Positions 33,531-42,042 are shown, counted from the first letter of the stretch. The stretch: 64,000 bases of DNA from JAOTVV01 sp039591075 (GCA_039591075.1 JBDHEI010000007.1:102067-166066), one strand, 5' to 3'. Notes: generated by a model from the letters alone, not told the origin. Numbers and translations: made by a program.

Positions 33531-35960
33531 ATGCGGCTCCATCGACTGAAGCTGCTCAACTTCCGGCAGCACGCTTCCACCGAGATCGTCTTTGGGACGG
33601 GGATCACGGCGATCATCGGTCCCAACGGGTCGGGGAAGACGACGCTCCTCGAGGCGATTGCCTGGGCGTTCTACGGGAACCCCGCGGCACGTGGCAGCCG
33701 TGACTCGATCCGCTGGAACCGGGCGCCGGCCCGCGCGTCGGTTCGAGTGGAAGTGGAGTTCTCGCTTGGCGCACACGAGTTTCGTGTCGGTCGTGGGCTC
33801 TACAATGCGGAGCTGTTTCAGGATCGCTTCGAAGCGCCGACGGTCGTGGGTCATCAAGAAGTCTCGGGACGCCTCGAGCGCCTGTTCGGGATGACGCGCG
33901 ACGAGTTCTTCAACACGTATTTCACTGGACAGAAGGAACTCGCGGTGATGGCGGCGCTCGGTCCGACCGACCGCGCCCGCTTTCTCTCGCGTGTACTCGG
34001 CTACGAGAAGCTCCGGCTCGCGCAGGACCAGGTTCGGGAGACCAGGTCGGGGCTTCGCGGCGAGCTAGCCGGGCTCGAGCGCGGACTGGCAGACGCCGAA
34101 GCGCTGGCGAGCGAACACGCCGAGGCCACGGCGCAGCTCGCCGAGGTCCGCGGGCTGTTGAGCACGGCGACGCGGACCCGCGAGGAAGCGACCACGGCGT
34201 TGGAGCGCGAGGGCCCGGTCTGGACCCGCATGGCGGAGCTCCGGGAATCGGTACTGGAGTTCGAAGGGGAGCTGCGGATCGCCGAACGGGATGTGGGGGA
34301 GGCGCGTCGCGAGTTCGAGCGTTTGGACAAGGAGCTCGCGGAGGCGCTCGCGGCCCGGACGGAATTTGCAGGGCTCGAGAGTGATCTGTCCACGGTGGCG
34401 CCGCTTCGAGAGGAGCTCGAGACGTTGGAGCGGCAGGCCCGAGCGGCTGGACAGCGCCGCTCCCTGGCGGGTCAGTTGCGGGAAGTGGAAGGTCAGCTCG
34501 AGCGCGAGCGTGAACGCGCCGAGCGGTTTGGCGACGTGGACGCCGCCCTCACCTCGGCTCGATCGGCACTCGACGTCGCTCGCGTGGTACTCGGGCAGGC
34601 GGAGGTCGAGGAGGAAGCCGCCCGCACGGCATGGGTTCGGGATCGGCAGGACGCGGAGACCAAACGCCAAAACCTCCGCGATCAGTATGTCGACGTTCAG
34701 AAACATCGCGAAAGCGTGGTGGCGGCCGGCGCGGAAGAGGAGTGCCCGATCTGTAAACGGCCCCTTGGGGCCGTTTACCAGGAGGTGCTCGAGACGCTCG
34801 ATAGGCAGATGGAGGAGATCGAGGTCAAGGGCAAGTTCTTCAAGCGCAGGACGGAACAACTCAAGCAGCCGCCCGACGAGCTCGGGGCGACGCAGGCCGC
34901 CGTGAAAGCGGCGCGGACGGCCGTCGAAGAGGCGGCCCAGCTGGTGGCGCGTTGTGAGGACCGTCGTCGCCAGCGTCGCGATGTCGAGTCGGATCTCGAG
35001 CGACTCGCCTCGCGACAACGCGAGCTGCACGAAGAGATGACCACGCTCCCGGAAACATACGACTCCGATCGCCACGATCAGGTTCGCGAGTCCCTTCGGG
35101 CCCTCGAGCCCACGATCACCAGAGCCGCCGAGCTTCGGTCCGCGGCGAGCAAGGCGGAAGATCTCGTCGGCAAGGCGGAAGCTGCTGAACGGACTGCCTC
35201 GGAGTGCGAGGCAAAGGTCAAGGGGCTGGAGACGGCAATCGCCGACCTGGGGTTCAGCGAAGAGGCCTTCACCGCGGCGCGAGAGCGGTACCAGGCAGCG
35301 GAGGCAAGACTACGAGAGGCGGAGCTTCGGCTGGCCTCGGTCCAGGGCGACGTTCGCGCTGCCGAAGCAGCGCTCACGAATGCCGAGCGGCGTCTCCGCG
35401 AGCGGGAGGAGCGGGTCCGCCGCATCGACGTCGTTCGCACCGACTTCACGTTGCACGACGAGCTGGACCGGGCGCTCCACGACCTACGGCTCGAGCTCAA
35501 CGCGCGGATGCGACCGGAGCTGGCCGAACGCGCATCCGACCTCCTAGGCGACCTCACCGACGGTCGCTACAACGAGGTCGAGCTTGACGAGAGCTACCGG
35601 CTCCTCCTGGTCGAAGACGGCCAGGTCAAACCGGTCATCTCTGGCGGGGAAGAGGATCTGCTCCACCTCGTGCTACGCCTCGCGATCAGCCAGATGGTTG
35701 CCGAGCGGGCCGGACAGCCGCTGTCGCTGCTGGTGTTGGACGAGATCTTCGGTAGCCTCGACGAGCACCGACGCCACAATGTAGTGTCGCTGCTTCGCGG
35801 GCTGGCGGACCGCTTCCCACAGGTGGTGCTCATTACGCACATCGAGTCGGTGCGTGAAGGGGTCGATCGCGTGCTCCGCGTGGACTTGGACTCCGAGACA
35901 GGTGCCTCACTGGTTCGCGAGGACCCCACGGCGTTGGAGGGAGCCGATGCCGCCGCCTGA
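33531..35960 (+). CDS. sbcC: Exonuclease subunit SbcC (Rad50-like)
   Basis: An 809-residue SMC-like ATPase. The N-terminal Walker A is GPNGSGKTT (30-38). Two long coiled coils flank a zinc hook, CPIC at 405-408. The C-terminal lobe has VISGGEEDLLHLVLRLA (signature) and LLVLDEIFGSLD (Walker B and D-loop). It is shorter than E. coli SbcC (about 1050), close to archaeal Rad50. A 12-bp inverted repeat encodes the hook region. The GNAT gene overlaps its end by 14 nt. Confidence 0.95.
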   Translation: MRLHRLKLLNFRQHASTEIVFGTGITAIIGPNGSGKTTLLEAIAWAFYGNPAARGSRDSIRWNRAPARASVRVEVEFSLGAHEFRVGRGLYNAELFQDRFEAPTVVGHQEVSGRLERLFGMTRDEFFNTYFTGQKELAVMAALGPTDRARFLSRVLGYEKLRLAQDQVRETRSGLRGELAGLERGLADAEALASEHAEATAQLAEVRGLLSTATRTREEATTALEREGPVWTRMAELRESVLEFEGELRIAERDVGEARREFERLDKELAEALAARTEFAGLESDLSTVAPLREELETLERQARAAGQRRSLAGQLREVEGQLERERERAERFGDVDAALTSARSALDVARVVLGQAEVEEEAARTAWVRDRQDAETKRQNLRDQYVDVQKHRESVVAAGAEEECPICKRPLGAVYQEVLETLDRQMEEIEVKGKFFKRRTEQLKQPPDELGATQAAVKAARTAVEEAAQLVARCEDRRRQRRDVESDLERLASRQRELHEEMTTLPETYDSDRHDQVRESLRALEPTITRAAELRSAASKAEDLVGKAEAAERTASECEAKVKGLETAIADLGFSEEAFTAARERYQAAEARLREAELRLASVQGDVRAAEAALTNAERRLREREERVRRIDVVRTDFTLHDELDRALHDLRLELNARMRPELAERASDLLGDLTDGRYNEVELDESYRLLLVEDGQVKPVISGGEEDLLHLVLRLAISQMVAERAGQPLSLLVLDEIFGSLDEHRRHNVVSLLRGLADRFPQVVLITHIESVREGVDRVLRVDLDSETGASLVREDPTALEGADAAA
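34753..34778. repeat. 12-bp perfect inverted repeat with 2-nt spacer inside sbcC
   Basis: GTAAACGGCCCC (34753-34764) and its exact reverse complement (34767-34778) are separated by TT. It overlaps the codons of the second zinc-hook cysteine and the following nine residues (C-K-R-P-L-G-A-V-Y-Q). No T-run follows, so it is not an obvious terminator. Confidence 0.8.
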
Positions 35961-36915
35961 CAACACGCTGGTCCGTCGGCGTATCGCCACGGCGGAGGAC
36001 ATCACCGCGCTGAACCGCGTCTTCGCCAAGGCGTTCACCGAGCGGTACCATCGGGATGGGTTGATTGGGGTACGCGTTCCCCAGCTCAATGCTGAGGTGT
36101 GGCAGTACGCCATTCGAGATGCCGGCGACGGTGCCATGCTGTGGGTCGATCGCGACGATCAGCTCTTGGCATTCAACATTGCACACCGGTCGGGTGCCGA
36201 GGGGTGGATGGGTCCGTTGGCGGTTCGACCCGATCGACAGGAACAGGGTATTGGGCGCACCATCGTCCAGACCGCCATCGATTGGCTCGTTGCCCAGGGG
36301 GCGACGACAGTCGGGCTCGAGACCATGCCGCGGACGGTCGACAACATCGGGTTCTACAGCCGGCTCGGGTTCGCTCCGCAGCACTTGACGGTGACCGTGA
36401 CGGGTGACACCGCCCACCGGAAGTTGGAGGACAAGGCAATCCGTGTGGGCGAACTCCCGCCCGCCGAACGCACGGCGATGATCGGTCGCTGTCGAGAACG
36501 CCTGCAGCAATCGGTGCCCGGGTACGACTACAGTCGAGAGATGGAGCTGACCGCCGAAATCGGCTTGGGTGACACCGTTGTCGTGACCGGTCCGCATGGG
36601 ATTGCCGGATTCGCTGTCTTCCACTCCGCGGCACTTCCGGCGGGCCGGCCCGCCGAAGAGCTTCGCGTGCTCAAGCTGTTCTCCGACTCGACCCCGAGCT
36701 TCCTGCGTGTCATCACGGCCCTCGAGGCTTGCGCGCACTCCGGCCGCCTGCAGCGCGTGGCCATCCGTTGCCAGACGGGGTATGGAGCCGCCTACGCGAG
36801 TCTGGTCGAGCGTGGGTACCGAGTGCGCTGGACGGACCTGCGCATGACGCTGCGTGGTCGGTCGGAGGGCGCCGTTCCACGCGGTGAGATCCTCTTCTCC
36901 AACTGGGAAATCTGA
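35947..36915 (+). CDS. Two-domain GNAT-family N-acetyltransferase
   Basis: A 322-residue protein. The first GNAT domain (about 8-150) has the acetyl-CoA pyrophosphate loop VRPDRQEQGIGRT and the terminal NIGFYSRLGF strand-helix. The second half (about 170-320) has a similar but less conserved layout ending in YASLVERGYRVRWTDLRM. The ATG at 35947 lies inside the end of sbcC, so it is the last gene of the nurA-herA-sbcDC unit. The substrate is unknown. Confidence 0.82.
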   Translation: MPPPDNTLVRRRIATAEDITALNRVFAKAFTERYHRDGLIGVRVPQLNAEVWQYAIRDAGDGAMLWVDRDDQLLAFNIAHRSGAEGWMGPLAVRPDRQEQGIGRTIVQTAIDWLVAQGATTVGLETMPRTVDNIGFYSRLGFAPQHLTVTVTGDTAHRKLEDKAIRVGELPPAERTAMIGRCRERLQQSVPGYDYSREMELTAEIGLGDTVVVTGPHGIAGFAVFHSAALPAGRPAEELRVLKLFSDSTPSFLRVITALEACAHSGRLQRVAIRCQTGYGAAYASLVERGYRVRWTDLRMTLRGRSEGAVPRGEILFSNWEI

Positions 36916-36916
36916 G

Positions 36917-37069
36917 TCAGTCGGTCCGCCGCCCGACCAGGCCACGCACCAAGAGGACGCATCCCAGCCCCAGGGGCACGTGGACCCACCCACTGGGAAT
37001 CGCGACGACGAATGCCAAGATGACCCAGATGACGAGACTCAGGATCGCGAGCATGGTTGCCGGATGCAT
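36917..37069 (-). CDS. Small two-TM membrane protein (lmo0937/DUF5670-like)
   Basis: A 50-residue product with ATG at 37069 and GAGG 6 nt upstream. It has two hydrophobic helices (MLAILSLVIWVILAFVVAI and HVPLGLGCVLLVRGLV) joined by PSGWV, then a short RRTD tail. The layout resembles the lmo0937/DUF5670 small membrane proteins. It is convergent with the GNAT gene and divergent from the structured RNA. Confidence 0.6.
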   Translation of the reverse strand: MHPATMLAILSLVIWVILAFVVAIPSGWVHVPLGLGCVLLVRGLVGRRTD

Positions 37070-37096
37070 TGCGACCTCGATTGCAACGATTCTTGC

Positions 37097-37125
37097 TTGA
37101 CGCCCTGTTGTATTGCCTCTATTAT
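37097..37125 (+). promoter_or_regulatory. Near-consensus sigma70-type promoter for the 6S-like RNA
   Basis: TTGACG (37097-37102), exactly 17 bp, then TATTAT (37120-37125). Each hexamer is one base from consensus, the best match I noticed in this GC-rich window. Predicted transcription starts near 37131, at the base of a long stem. Confidence 0.75.
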
Positions 37126-37128
37126 AGC

Positions 37129-37296
37129 GAGAGCGGGAGCGAAGAGTTGGATTATTGAGCCAACAAGCTCGACAACGTGCCTGCTTTGGACTTTGGATGA
37201 CACGCCCCGTAGGGGGACGTCAGACACGGCTCGGCTGGCACGGTTCCTTCGGATTCGGGCTTCAATAAGCGCTCTTCGTTCCCGCATTCTCTTTCT
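37129..37296 (+). ncRNA. ssrS: Rod-shaped structured RNA, candidate 6S RNA
   Basis: The first bases after the promoter (37129-37146) pair with 37272-37291: 14 continuous pairs (one G-U), a 2-nt bulge, then 4 more. Inside, 37152-37161 pairs with 37258-37268 (10 pairs, one bulge). A bubble of about 12 nt on each strand (37162-37173 and 37246-37257) follows, then CGTGCC/GGCACG (37176-37181/37237-37242), then a distal hairpin CCCC-GTA-GGGG within TGAC/GTCA. TTTCTT follows the closing stem. A long closing stem, central bubble and distal hairpin in about 165 nt is the 6S RNA plan, which mimics an open promoter. The apical loop is not that of SRP RNA. folE lies downstream. Confidence 0.55.
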
Positions 37297-37426
37297 TACC
37301 GAGTTCCAGCGCCCCAGGGACGTGGGCGCCGCATATCCCATACACTGCTCACCTGCTACATTGCCAGTCCGGCGAGACGCTGCCGGGCGAGTTGGACGCG
37401 CGGGATTGTCACGTTGGGAGTGCGAT

Positions 37427-38035
37427 GTGAGACCTCACGACAAGATCATGGCCATCGATCGAGGCCTCGGCGATACGGAGTTCCAGGCGATGGTGCGGCG
37501 CACCTTGCAGCTCCTGGGCGAGGAACCCGAGCGGGAGGGCCTGCGCCGAACCCCCGAGCGCGTGGAAGCGTCACTCAAGTGGCTCACACGGGGCTATCAG
37601 CAATCGGTTGAGGACGTGGTGCGTGATGCCGTGTTCGAGGAGCCCCACGAGAGCATGATCCTCGTTCGGGATATCGAGATCTACTCCCTGTGCGAGCATC
37701 ACATGCTACCGTTCTTCGGAAAAGCGCACGTGGCCTATCTCCCGCAGGGCAAGATCATCGGCCTCTCGAAGATCCCTCGGGTCGTCGACGTGTTTGCGCG
37801 ACGCCTGCAGGTGCAGGAGCGGCTCACAGATCAGGTGGCGGACGCGCTCATGGCGGTTCTCGAACCGTGTGGGGTCGGGGTGGTGGTCGAGGCCTATCAT
37901 CTCTGCATGATGATGCGCGGAGTGGAGAAGCAACATTCGAAGACCGTGACCAGCGCCCTGCGCGGCGCGTTTCTCGACGGAACGACGCGTGACGAATTCC
38001 TCCGACTGGCGCACGGAGGCTCGTGGCTCCAGTGA
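37427..38035 (+). CDS. folE: GTP cyclohydrolase I
   Basis: A 202-residue FolE: GEEPEREGLRRTPERV at the N-terminus, the SLCEHHMLPFFGKAHVAYLP motif with zinc ligands Cys89 and His92, and the third ligand Cys160 in YHLCMMMRG. It converts GTP to dihydroneopterin triphosphate for folate synthesis. GTG at 37427 with GGGAG upstream is preferred to the ATG at 37448; the frame is open further upstream. It overlaps the SDR gene by a few bases. Confidence 0.95.
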   Translation: MRPHDKIMAIDRGLGDTEFQAMVRRTLQLLGEEPEREGLRRTPERVEASLKWLTRGYQQSVEDVVRDAVFEEPHESMILVRDIEIYSLCEHHMLPFFGKAHVAYLPQGKIIGLSKIPRVVDVFARRLQVQERLTDQVADALMAVLEPCGVGVVVEAYHLCMMMRGVEKQHSKTVTSALRGAFLDGTTRDEFLRLAHGGSWLQ

Positions 38036-38730
38036 GCGCCTTGAGCGGCCGTATCGCGCTGGTCACGGGAGCGAGCAGAGGAATCGGGCGAGCCATTGCC
38101 GATCGACTGCAGCAGGATGGTGCGCGCGTGGTCTGCCTCGCCCGCAGCTTCGAAGGTGCGCACGACGCGAGCCGTCTCGAGATCCCGTGCGACGTCACCG
38201 TCCCGGACGACGTTCGACGAGCGGTAGCGCACGCCATCGAGGAATTCGGTGTTCCCGATATCGTTGTCAACAACGCCGGCGCCTTTCTCCTCAAGCCGTT
38301 CGCCGAGACGACTGCGGAGGAATTCCTCCAGCAACTGACGGTCAACACCTTCGGTCCGTTCCTTGTGGTACGGGAGGTGCTGCCCCACCTCGTGCGAGCC
38401 CGACGCGGTCAGCTCATCACGGTCGGTAGTGTGGGCGACCATCGGCCGTACGCCGGCAACGCGGCATACGGAGCCAGTAAGTATGGTGTGCGCGGCCTCC
38501 ACGAGGTCCTGGTAGAGGAACTGCGGGAAACCGGGGTCCGGGCTACGCTGATCTCACCTGGACCCACCGACACCCGCTTGTGGGATCCGATGGAGGCAGA
38601 GGGGTCCTACGACACGCCGGCGCGCAGCGACATGCTAGCCCCGAGCGACGTCGCGGCAGCGGTCGTTTACGCAGTCACGCAGCCTGAGCGCGTGGCCGTG
38701 GAGTGGATTCGCATCATGCCTGCGTCCTGA
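38023..38730 (+). CDS. Short-chain dehydrogenase/reductase
   Basis: A 235-residue classical SDR: cofactor motif TGASRGIG near residues 15-22, NNAG, catalytic Ser in VGSVGDH, and YGASK with Tyr and Lys. The start is the GTG at 38023 close behind GGAGG; the GTG at 38032, overlapping the folE stop, is an alternative. Coupling to folE suggests a pterin-related reductase role, for example a dihydropterin reductase-like enzyme, but this is only positional inference. Confidence 0.85.
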   Translation: MAPVSALSGRIALVTGASRGIGRAIADRLQQDGARVVCLARSFEGAHDASRLEIPCDVTVPDDVRRAVAHAIEEFGVPDIVVNNAGAFLLKPFAETTAEEFLQQLTVNTFGPFLVVREVLPHLVRARRGQLITVGSVGDHRPYAGNAAYGASKYGVRGLHEVLVEELRETGVRATLISPGPTDTRLWDPMEAEGSYDTPARSDMLAPSDVAAAVVYAVTQPERVAVEWIRIMPAS

Positions 38731-38773
38731 CCATCCAGCCGGAACTGCCCGCACGCCGTTTCGGTCGCGATCC

Positions 38774-39379
38774 ATGCACATCGAGCTGACGGAGTTCCTG
38801 CGGTGCCCCGAGGGGCACGGGCCGCGCCACTACTGCGTGCTGATGCCCGAGACGATCGTGGAGCGCGATGTGCGCGCCGGACGCATCGCCTGCCCGGTGT
38901 GCCAGGCGACCTACCCCATCGCCGACGGTGTCGTCGACTTTCGTGGTGTGGAGGATCGCGGTGGGGGCGCCGCGGTCCCGGATGCGACAGCTCTTCCCGC
39001 GGCAGACGATGTGCGTGCACTGCTTGGCGTGGTGGGCCCTGGCGGATATATCGTGGTGCTCGGTTCAGCGTGCCGACTGGTGGCGCCCCTGAGCGAGCTA
39101 CTGCCGGGTGTGCATTTTGTGCTGGTGAATCCGCCGGCCGATGTCGTGTCCTCGAGTCCTGGGAGCAGCGTGCTCAGCCGGAGGCAGATCCCCCTCGCGC
39201 CGTCCATGGCTCGGGGTGTCCTGATCGGTCGCGACCACGTCCAACCCCCGTGGCTCGACGAGTCGGTGAGGTTATTGCTCAGGGGGCTCCGGGTCGTCGT
39301 CTTGGGCGAGCCGGAGGACATCCGCGGCGTGAAGCACATGGCATCGGGAAAAGGGCTGTGGGTTGGGGAACGGAGTTGA
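38774..39379 (+). CDS. Trm112-like zinc-binding N-terminus with an unassigned C-terminal domain
   Basis: A 201-residue protein. The first 60 residues look like a Trm112p/YcaR-type domain: ELTEFLRCPEGH, then CPVCQATYPIADGVVDFRG. The rest has a VGPGGYIVVLGSACRLVAPLSELLPGVHFVLVNPP segment reminiscent of the first half of a Rossmann methyltransferase but without a clear SAM motif. It follows the SDR gene by 43 nt. Function unknown. Confidence 0.65.
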   Translation: MHIELTEFLRCPEGHGPRHYCVLMPETIVERDVRAGRIACPVCQATYPIADGVVDFRGVEDRGGGAAVPDATALPAADDVRALLGVVGPGGYIVVLGSACRLVAPLSELLPGVHFVLVNPPADVVSSSPGSSVLSRRQIPLAPSMARGVLIGRDHVQPPWLDESVRLLLRGLRVVVLGEPEDIRGVKHMASGKGLWVGERS

Positions 39380-39392
39380 CCGCTGCGGCCCA

Positions 39393-39431
39393 CCCGATGG
39401 GGCGGCCCGGACAAGCGGCCGCCCCGTCGGG
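39393..39431. terminator. Bidirectional terminator hairpin
   Basis: CCCGATGGGGCGGCC (39393-39407) pairs over 15 positions (one T-G) with GGCCGCCCCGTCGGG (39417-39431) around a 9-nt loop. It sits between the converging Trm112-like and acyl-CoA synthetase genes. There is only a weak T-run on either side. Confidence 0.75.
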
Positions 39432-39440
39432 TTACGGCTC

Positions 39441-41240
39441 TTACTCCGCGTAGAGCGCGTCGATTCGCGCGCGGTATCGCTGTTCGACAACTCGGCGCTT
39501 CACCTTGAGCGTCGGCGTGAGTTCCCCGCTCTCGATGGTGAAGTCCTCCTCCAACAGCAACAGCTTCTTCGGCATCTCGAAGCTCGCGAGGTCGCGCAGG
39601 CTTCCCATCACTTCCCGCTCAACTTTCGCGGTCACGTCGGGTAGCGCGAGCATAGACGGGATGTCTGAGTAGGTGAGCCCCCGCTCGTTCGCCCAGGCCG
39701 TGATCGCGTCGAAGTCCGGGACCACGAGCAGCGCGGGGAACTTCCGCTTGTCGCCGATCATGACGGCGTTCAGCACGAAGCGGTTCGTCTTGATCATGTT
39801 CTCGATGGGCTGCGGGGCGATATTCTTGCCGCTCGCCGTGACGATGAGATCCTTCTTCCGGTCGGTGATAATCACGTATCCGGCAGAGTCCAACTCACCG
39901 ATATCACCGGTATGGAGCCAGCCCTCCGAGTCGATGGCTTCAGCGGTTGCCTCGGGCTTCTTGTGGTAGCCTTTCATGATGTTCGGGCCTCGCGCCAGGA
40001 TCTCCCCGTCGGGGGCGACCTTCACTTCGACACCGGGGATCGGCGCTCCCACGGTCCCGATCCTGAGCGCCTCGTACGGATTCACAGTGATGACCGGCGA
40101 CGATTCGGTCAGCCCATAGCCTTCCAAGATCGGAAGACCGGCAGCGAAGAAGAACTTTGCGATCTCGCGATTCAGCGGGGCGCCTCCCGACACGAAGAAC
40201 CGCACGCGCCCGCCAGTGCGGGCCCGTAGCTTGGAGAACACGAGGCGATCGGCGATCGCTTTCTTGACGCCGAGAATAGCGGGAATGGGCTGCCCGGCCA
40301 GCTTGAGGTCTGCCCAACGTTCGGCATTGCGCCGAGCCCAGAAGAAGATCCGCCGTTTGACGGCGCCCCCGGCCATCGCATTCTCCAATACCCGGGCATA
40401 GATCTTCTCGAAGAGCCGGGGCACGGACAAGACGACCGTGGGCTTCACCTCGCCCAAGTTGACCGGGACTTTCTCGATGCTCTCCGCATAGCTGATCGTG
40501 GTCCCGGCGTGGAACATCACGTAGTGTCCGGCCATCCGCTCGAAGCTGTGCGACAGAGGGAGTAACGACAGGCACGAATCGTCCGGGCCGACGGACAGCA
40601 CTTGGAGGCCGGCATGCACATTGGAGCAGAAATTCCGATGGGTAAGCATCACGCCCTTCGGCGGTCCTGTGGTCCCGGAAGTGTAGATCAGTGTGGCCAA
40701 CGAATCCGGGTCCACGGCCAGTGCCTCCTCACGGTACTTGGGGTACTTCCCGTCTGCGGCGGCCCCACGCTGTGCCAGCTCCTGAAAGCTGATGACGCCT
40801 GGCCCGGCCATGCCCTCGGCCACGGTAAACACGATCACGAACTCGAGCTTCGGGGTAGCGTCACGGATGGCGGCGACCTTTTCGAACTGGAGGGTGCCTT
40901 CCACGAACACCGCCCGGGCGTCTGAATCGTTCAGGATGTAGGAGACCTGAGCCGCGGGCAGGGTCGGGTAGACCGGCACGTCCGCACACCCGGCCGTCAG
41001 GGTCGCGAAATCGGCCATCGCCCACTCCGGTCGGTTTTCCGAGAGGATCGCCACCCGCTCCCCGGGCAGGATCCCCAGTTCCTTCAGGCCCAGCGCCGCA
41101 TGTTTAACCCGGCGGGCGACCTCCTGGTGTGTGACGTCCTTCCAGACGTCGCCATCCTTGTACCGCAGCGCGGCTTGCTTCGTGCCGAAGCGCTCGACGG
41201 CGGTGAAGAACAGTTCGTTGAGGGTGCGTGGGGCGCTCAC
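39441..41240 (-). CDS. fadD: Long-chain acyl-CoA synthetase (AMP-forming)
   Basis: A 599-residue ANL-superfamily enzyme with ATP-binding YTSGTTGPPKGVMLTH, GYGLTESSPVITVN, and GWLHTGDIGELDSAGYVIITDRKKDLI. Length and the FFWARRNAERW insert match the FadD15/long-chain subgroup. It activates fatty acids to acyl-CoA at the membrane. GTG at 41240 follows GAGGAGG at 7 nt; the frame is open upstream to 41444. Confidence 0.9.
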   Translation of the reverse strand: MSAPRTLNELFFTAVERFGTKQAALRYKDGDVWKDVTHQEVARRVKHAALGLKELGILPGERVAILSENRPEWAMADFATLTAGCADVPVYPTLPAAQVSYILNDSDARAVFVEGTLQFEKVAAIRDATPKLEFVIVFTVAEGMAGPGVISFQELAQRGAAADGKYPKYREEALAVDPDSLATLIYTSGTTGPPKGVMLTHRNFCSNVHAGLQVLSVGPDDSCLSLLPLSHSFERMAGHYVMFHAGTTISYAESIEKVPVNLGEVKPTVVLSVPRLFEKIYARVLENAMAGGAVKRRIFFWARRNAERWADLKLAGQPIPAILGVKKAIADRLVFSKLRARTGGRVRFFVSGGAPLNREIAKFFFAAGLPILEGYGLTESSPVITVNPYEALRIGTVGAPIPGVEVKVAPDGEILARGPNIMKGYHKKPEATAEAIDSEGWLHTGDIGELDSAGYVIITDRKKDLIVTASGKNIAPQPIENMIKTNRFVLNAVMIGDKRKFPALLVVPDFDAITAWANERGLTYSDIPSMLALPDVTAKVEREVMGSLRDLASFEMPKKLLLLEEDFTIESGELTPTLKVKRRVVEQRYRARIDALYAE

Positions 41241-41298
41241 GGCAAACCTCCTCGAGCCCGTTGGGACCGGGCTCTCATCGGAGCCTGCAGCTCCTACG

Positions 41299-42042
41299 TC
41301 AGTTGTTCTCGAACACCACCAAAAACCTGACTGGCGATCCTGTAACCGTATCGCCGCGGGCGGTGAGGGCCACAGCATCGATCGACGCGGTGTCGGGTTG
41401 CGGCACCCCAGTTTGACGCGCGACGACGACGCTCGCCAGTCCATCGGTGCCGGTTGCGACGACCACGCGATGCGGATCGGCGCCGGGGCCCGTACCTGAT
41501 AGGCTCAGGTAGAAGCCGTCGGCAGCGGCTGATCCCGGAACCGGATCGATCGTGACAAAATGCACCGGCTTCCCGGCCAACGCGAGTGGCGCTCCGGGGT
41601 TCGTCGTCAGGTCCACCACCCGCACCACCAGTGCAGGCGACACTGTGGCTGTGGAGTCCACCGTGATTTGGGTCGCCCCTTGAGGACCCACCGAGTCGGG
41701 GGCGGCACTGACGGTCACCACCACTGTCCCGGAAGTAAGCTCGCCGACGCGGGCCCGAACGCGTCCGGAGCCAGGCGCGGTGGCCGTCACCAACCCCGTT
41801 TCGCTCTCGATCGTAAACCCCACCTGGCCCGAGTCGACGTCCAGAATGCCCCACACGATCTCTGCGTCGGGCACGACGGCGCCGGCGGCGCTCACGGCTC
41901 GAGCTGCGAGGCGCACCGTGTCGCCCTCTTCAACCGTCCGGGTCGTGGCACCCAGGATCTCGATGGCAACGACGCGATCGAAATCCCCGACGATCTGGGA
42001 ACACGCAGCCGTGCACGCCGCAATGGCAAACCAGCGCCTCAG
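41299..42042 (-). CDS. Predicted lipoprotein with Ig-like (BIG-type) repeats
   Basis: About 247 residues. It has two beta-sandwich-like stretches with the pattern TVEEGDTVRLAARAVSAAGAVV and TGLVTATAPGSGRVRARVG, typical of bacterial Ig-like domains. A lipobox is seen in FAIAACTAAC. No ATG/GTG/TTG stands near the signal peptide. The CTG at 42042 has GAGGAGGGG 6-7 nt upstream and overlaps the TPR stop (CTGA), so I take it as the start; the alternative is the ATG at 42096, which would bury the signal. A cell-surface role is inferred. Confidence 0.65.
   Translation of the reverse strand: MRRWFAIAACTAACSQIVGDFDRVVAIEILGATTRTVEEGDTVRLAARAVSAAGAVVPDAEIVWGILDVDSGQVGFTIESETGLVTATAPGSGRVRARVGELTSGTVVVTVSAAPDSVGPQGATQITVDSTATVSPALVVRVVDLTTNPGAPLALAGKPVHFVTIDPVPGSAAADGFYLSLSGTGPGADPHRVVVATGTDGLASVVVARQTGVPQPDTASIDAVALTARGDTVTGSPVRFLVVFENN

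Noticed and set aside
37129..37296. SRP (4.5S) RNA as an alternative identity of the structured RNA
   Set aside because: The apical hairpin has a GTA loop on a CCCC/GGGG stem and lacks the GGAA tetraloop and asymmetric internal loop of SRP RNA.
37039..37341. 100-codon minus-strand open frame across the 6S-like region
   Set aside because: It has no family resemblance, overlaps the small membrane-protein start and the structured RNA, and its composition is that of non-coding sequence.
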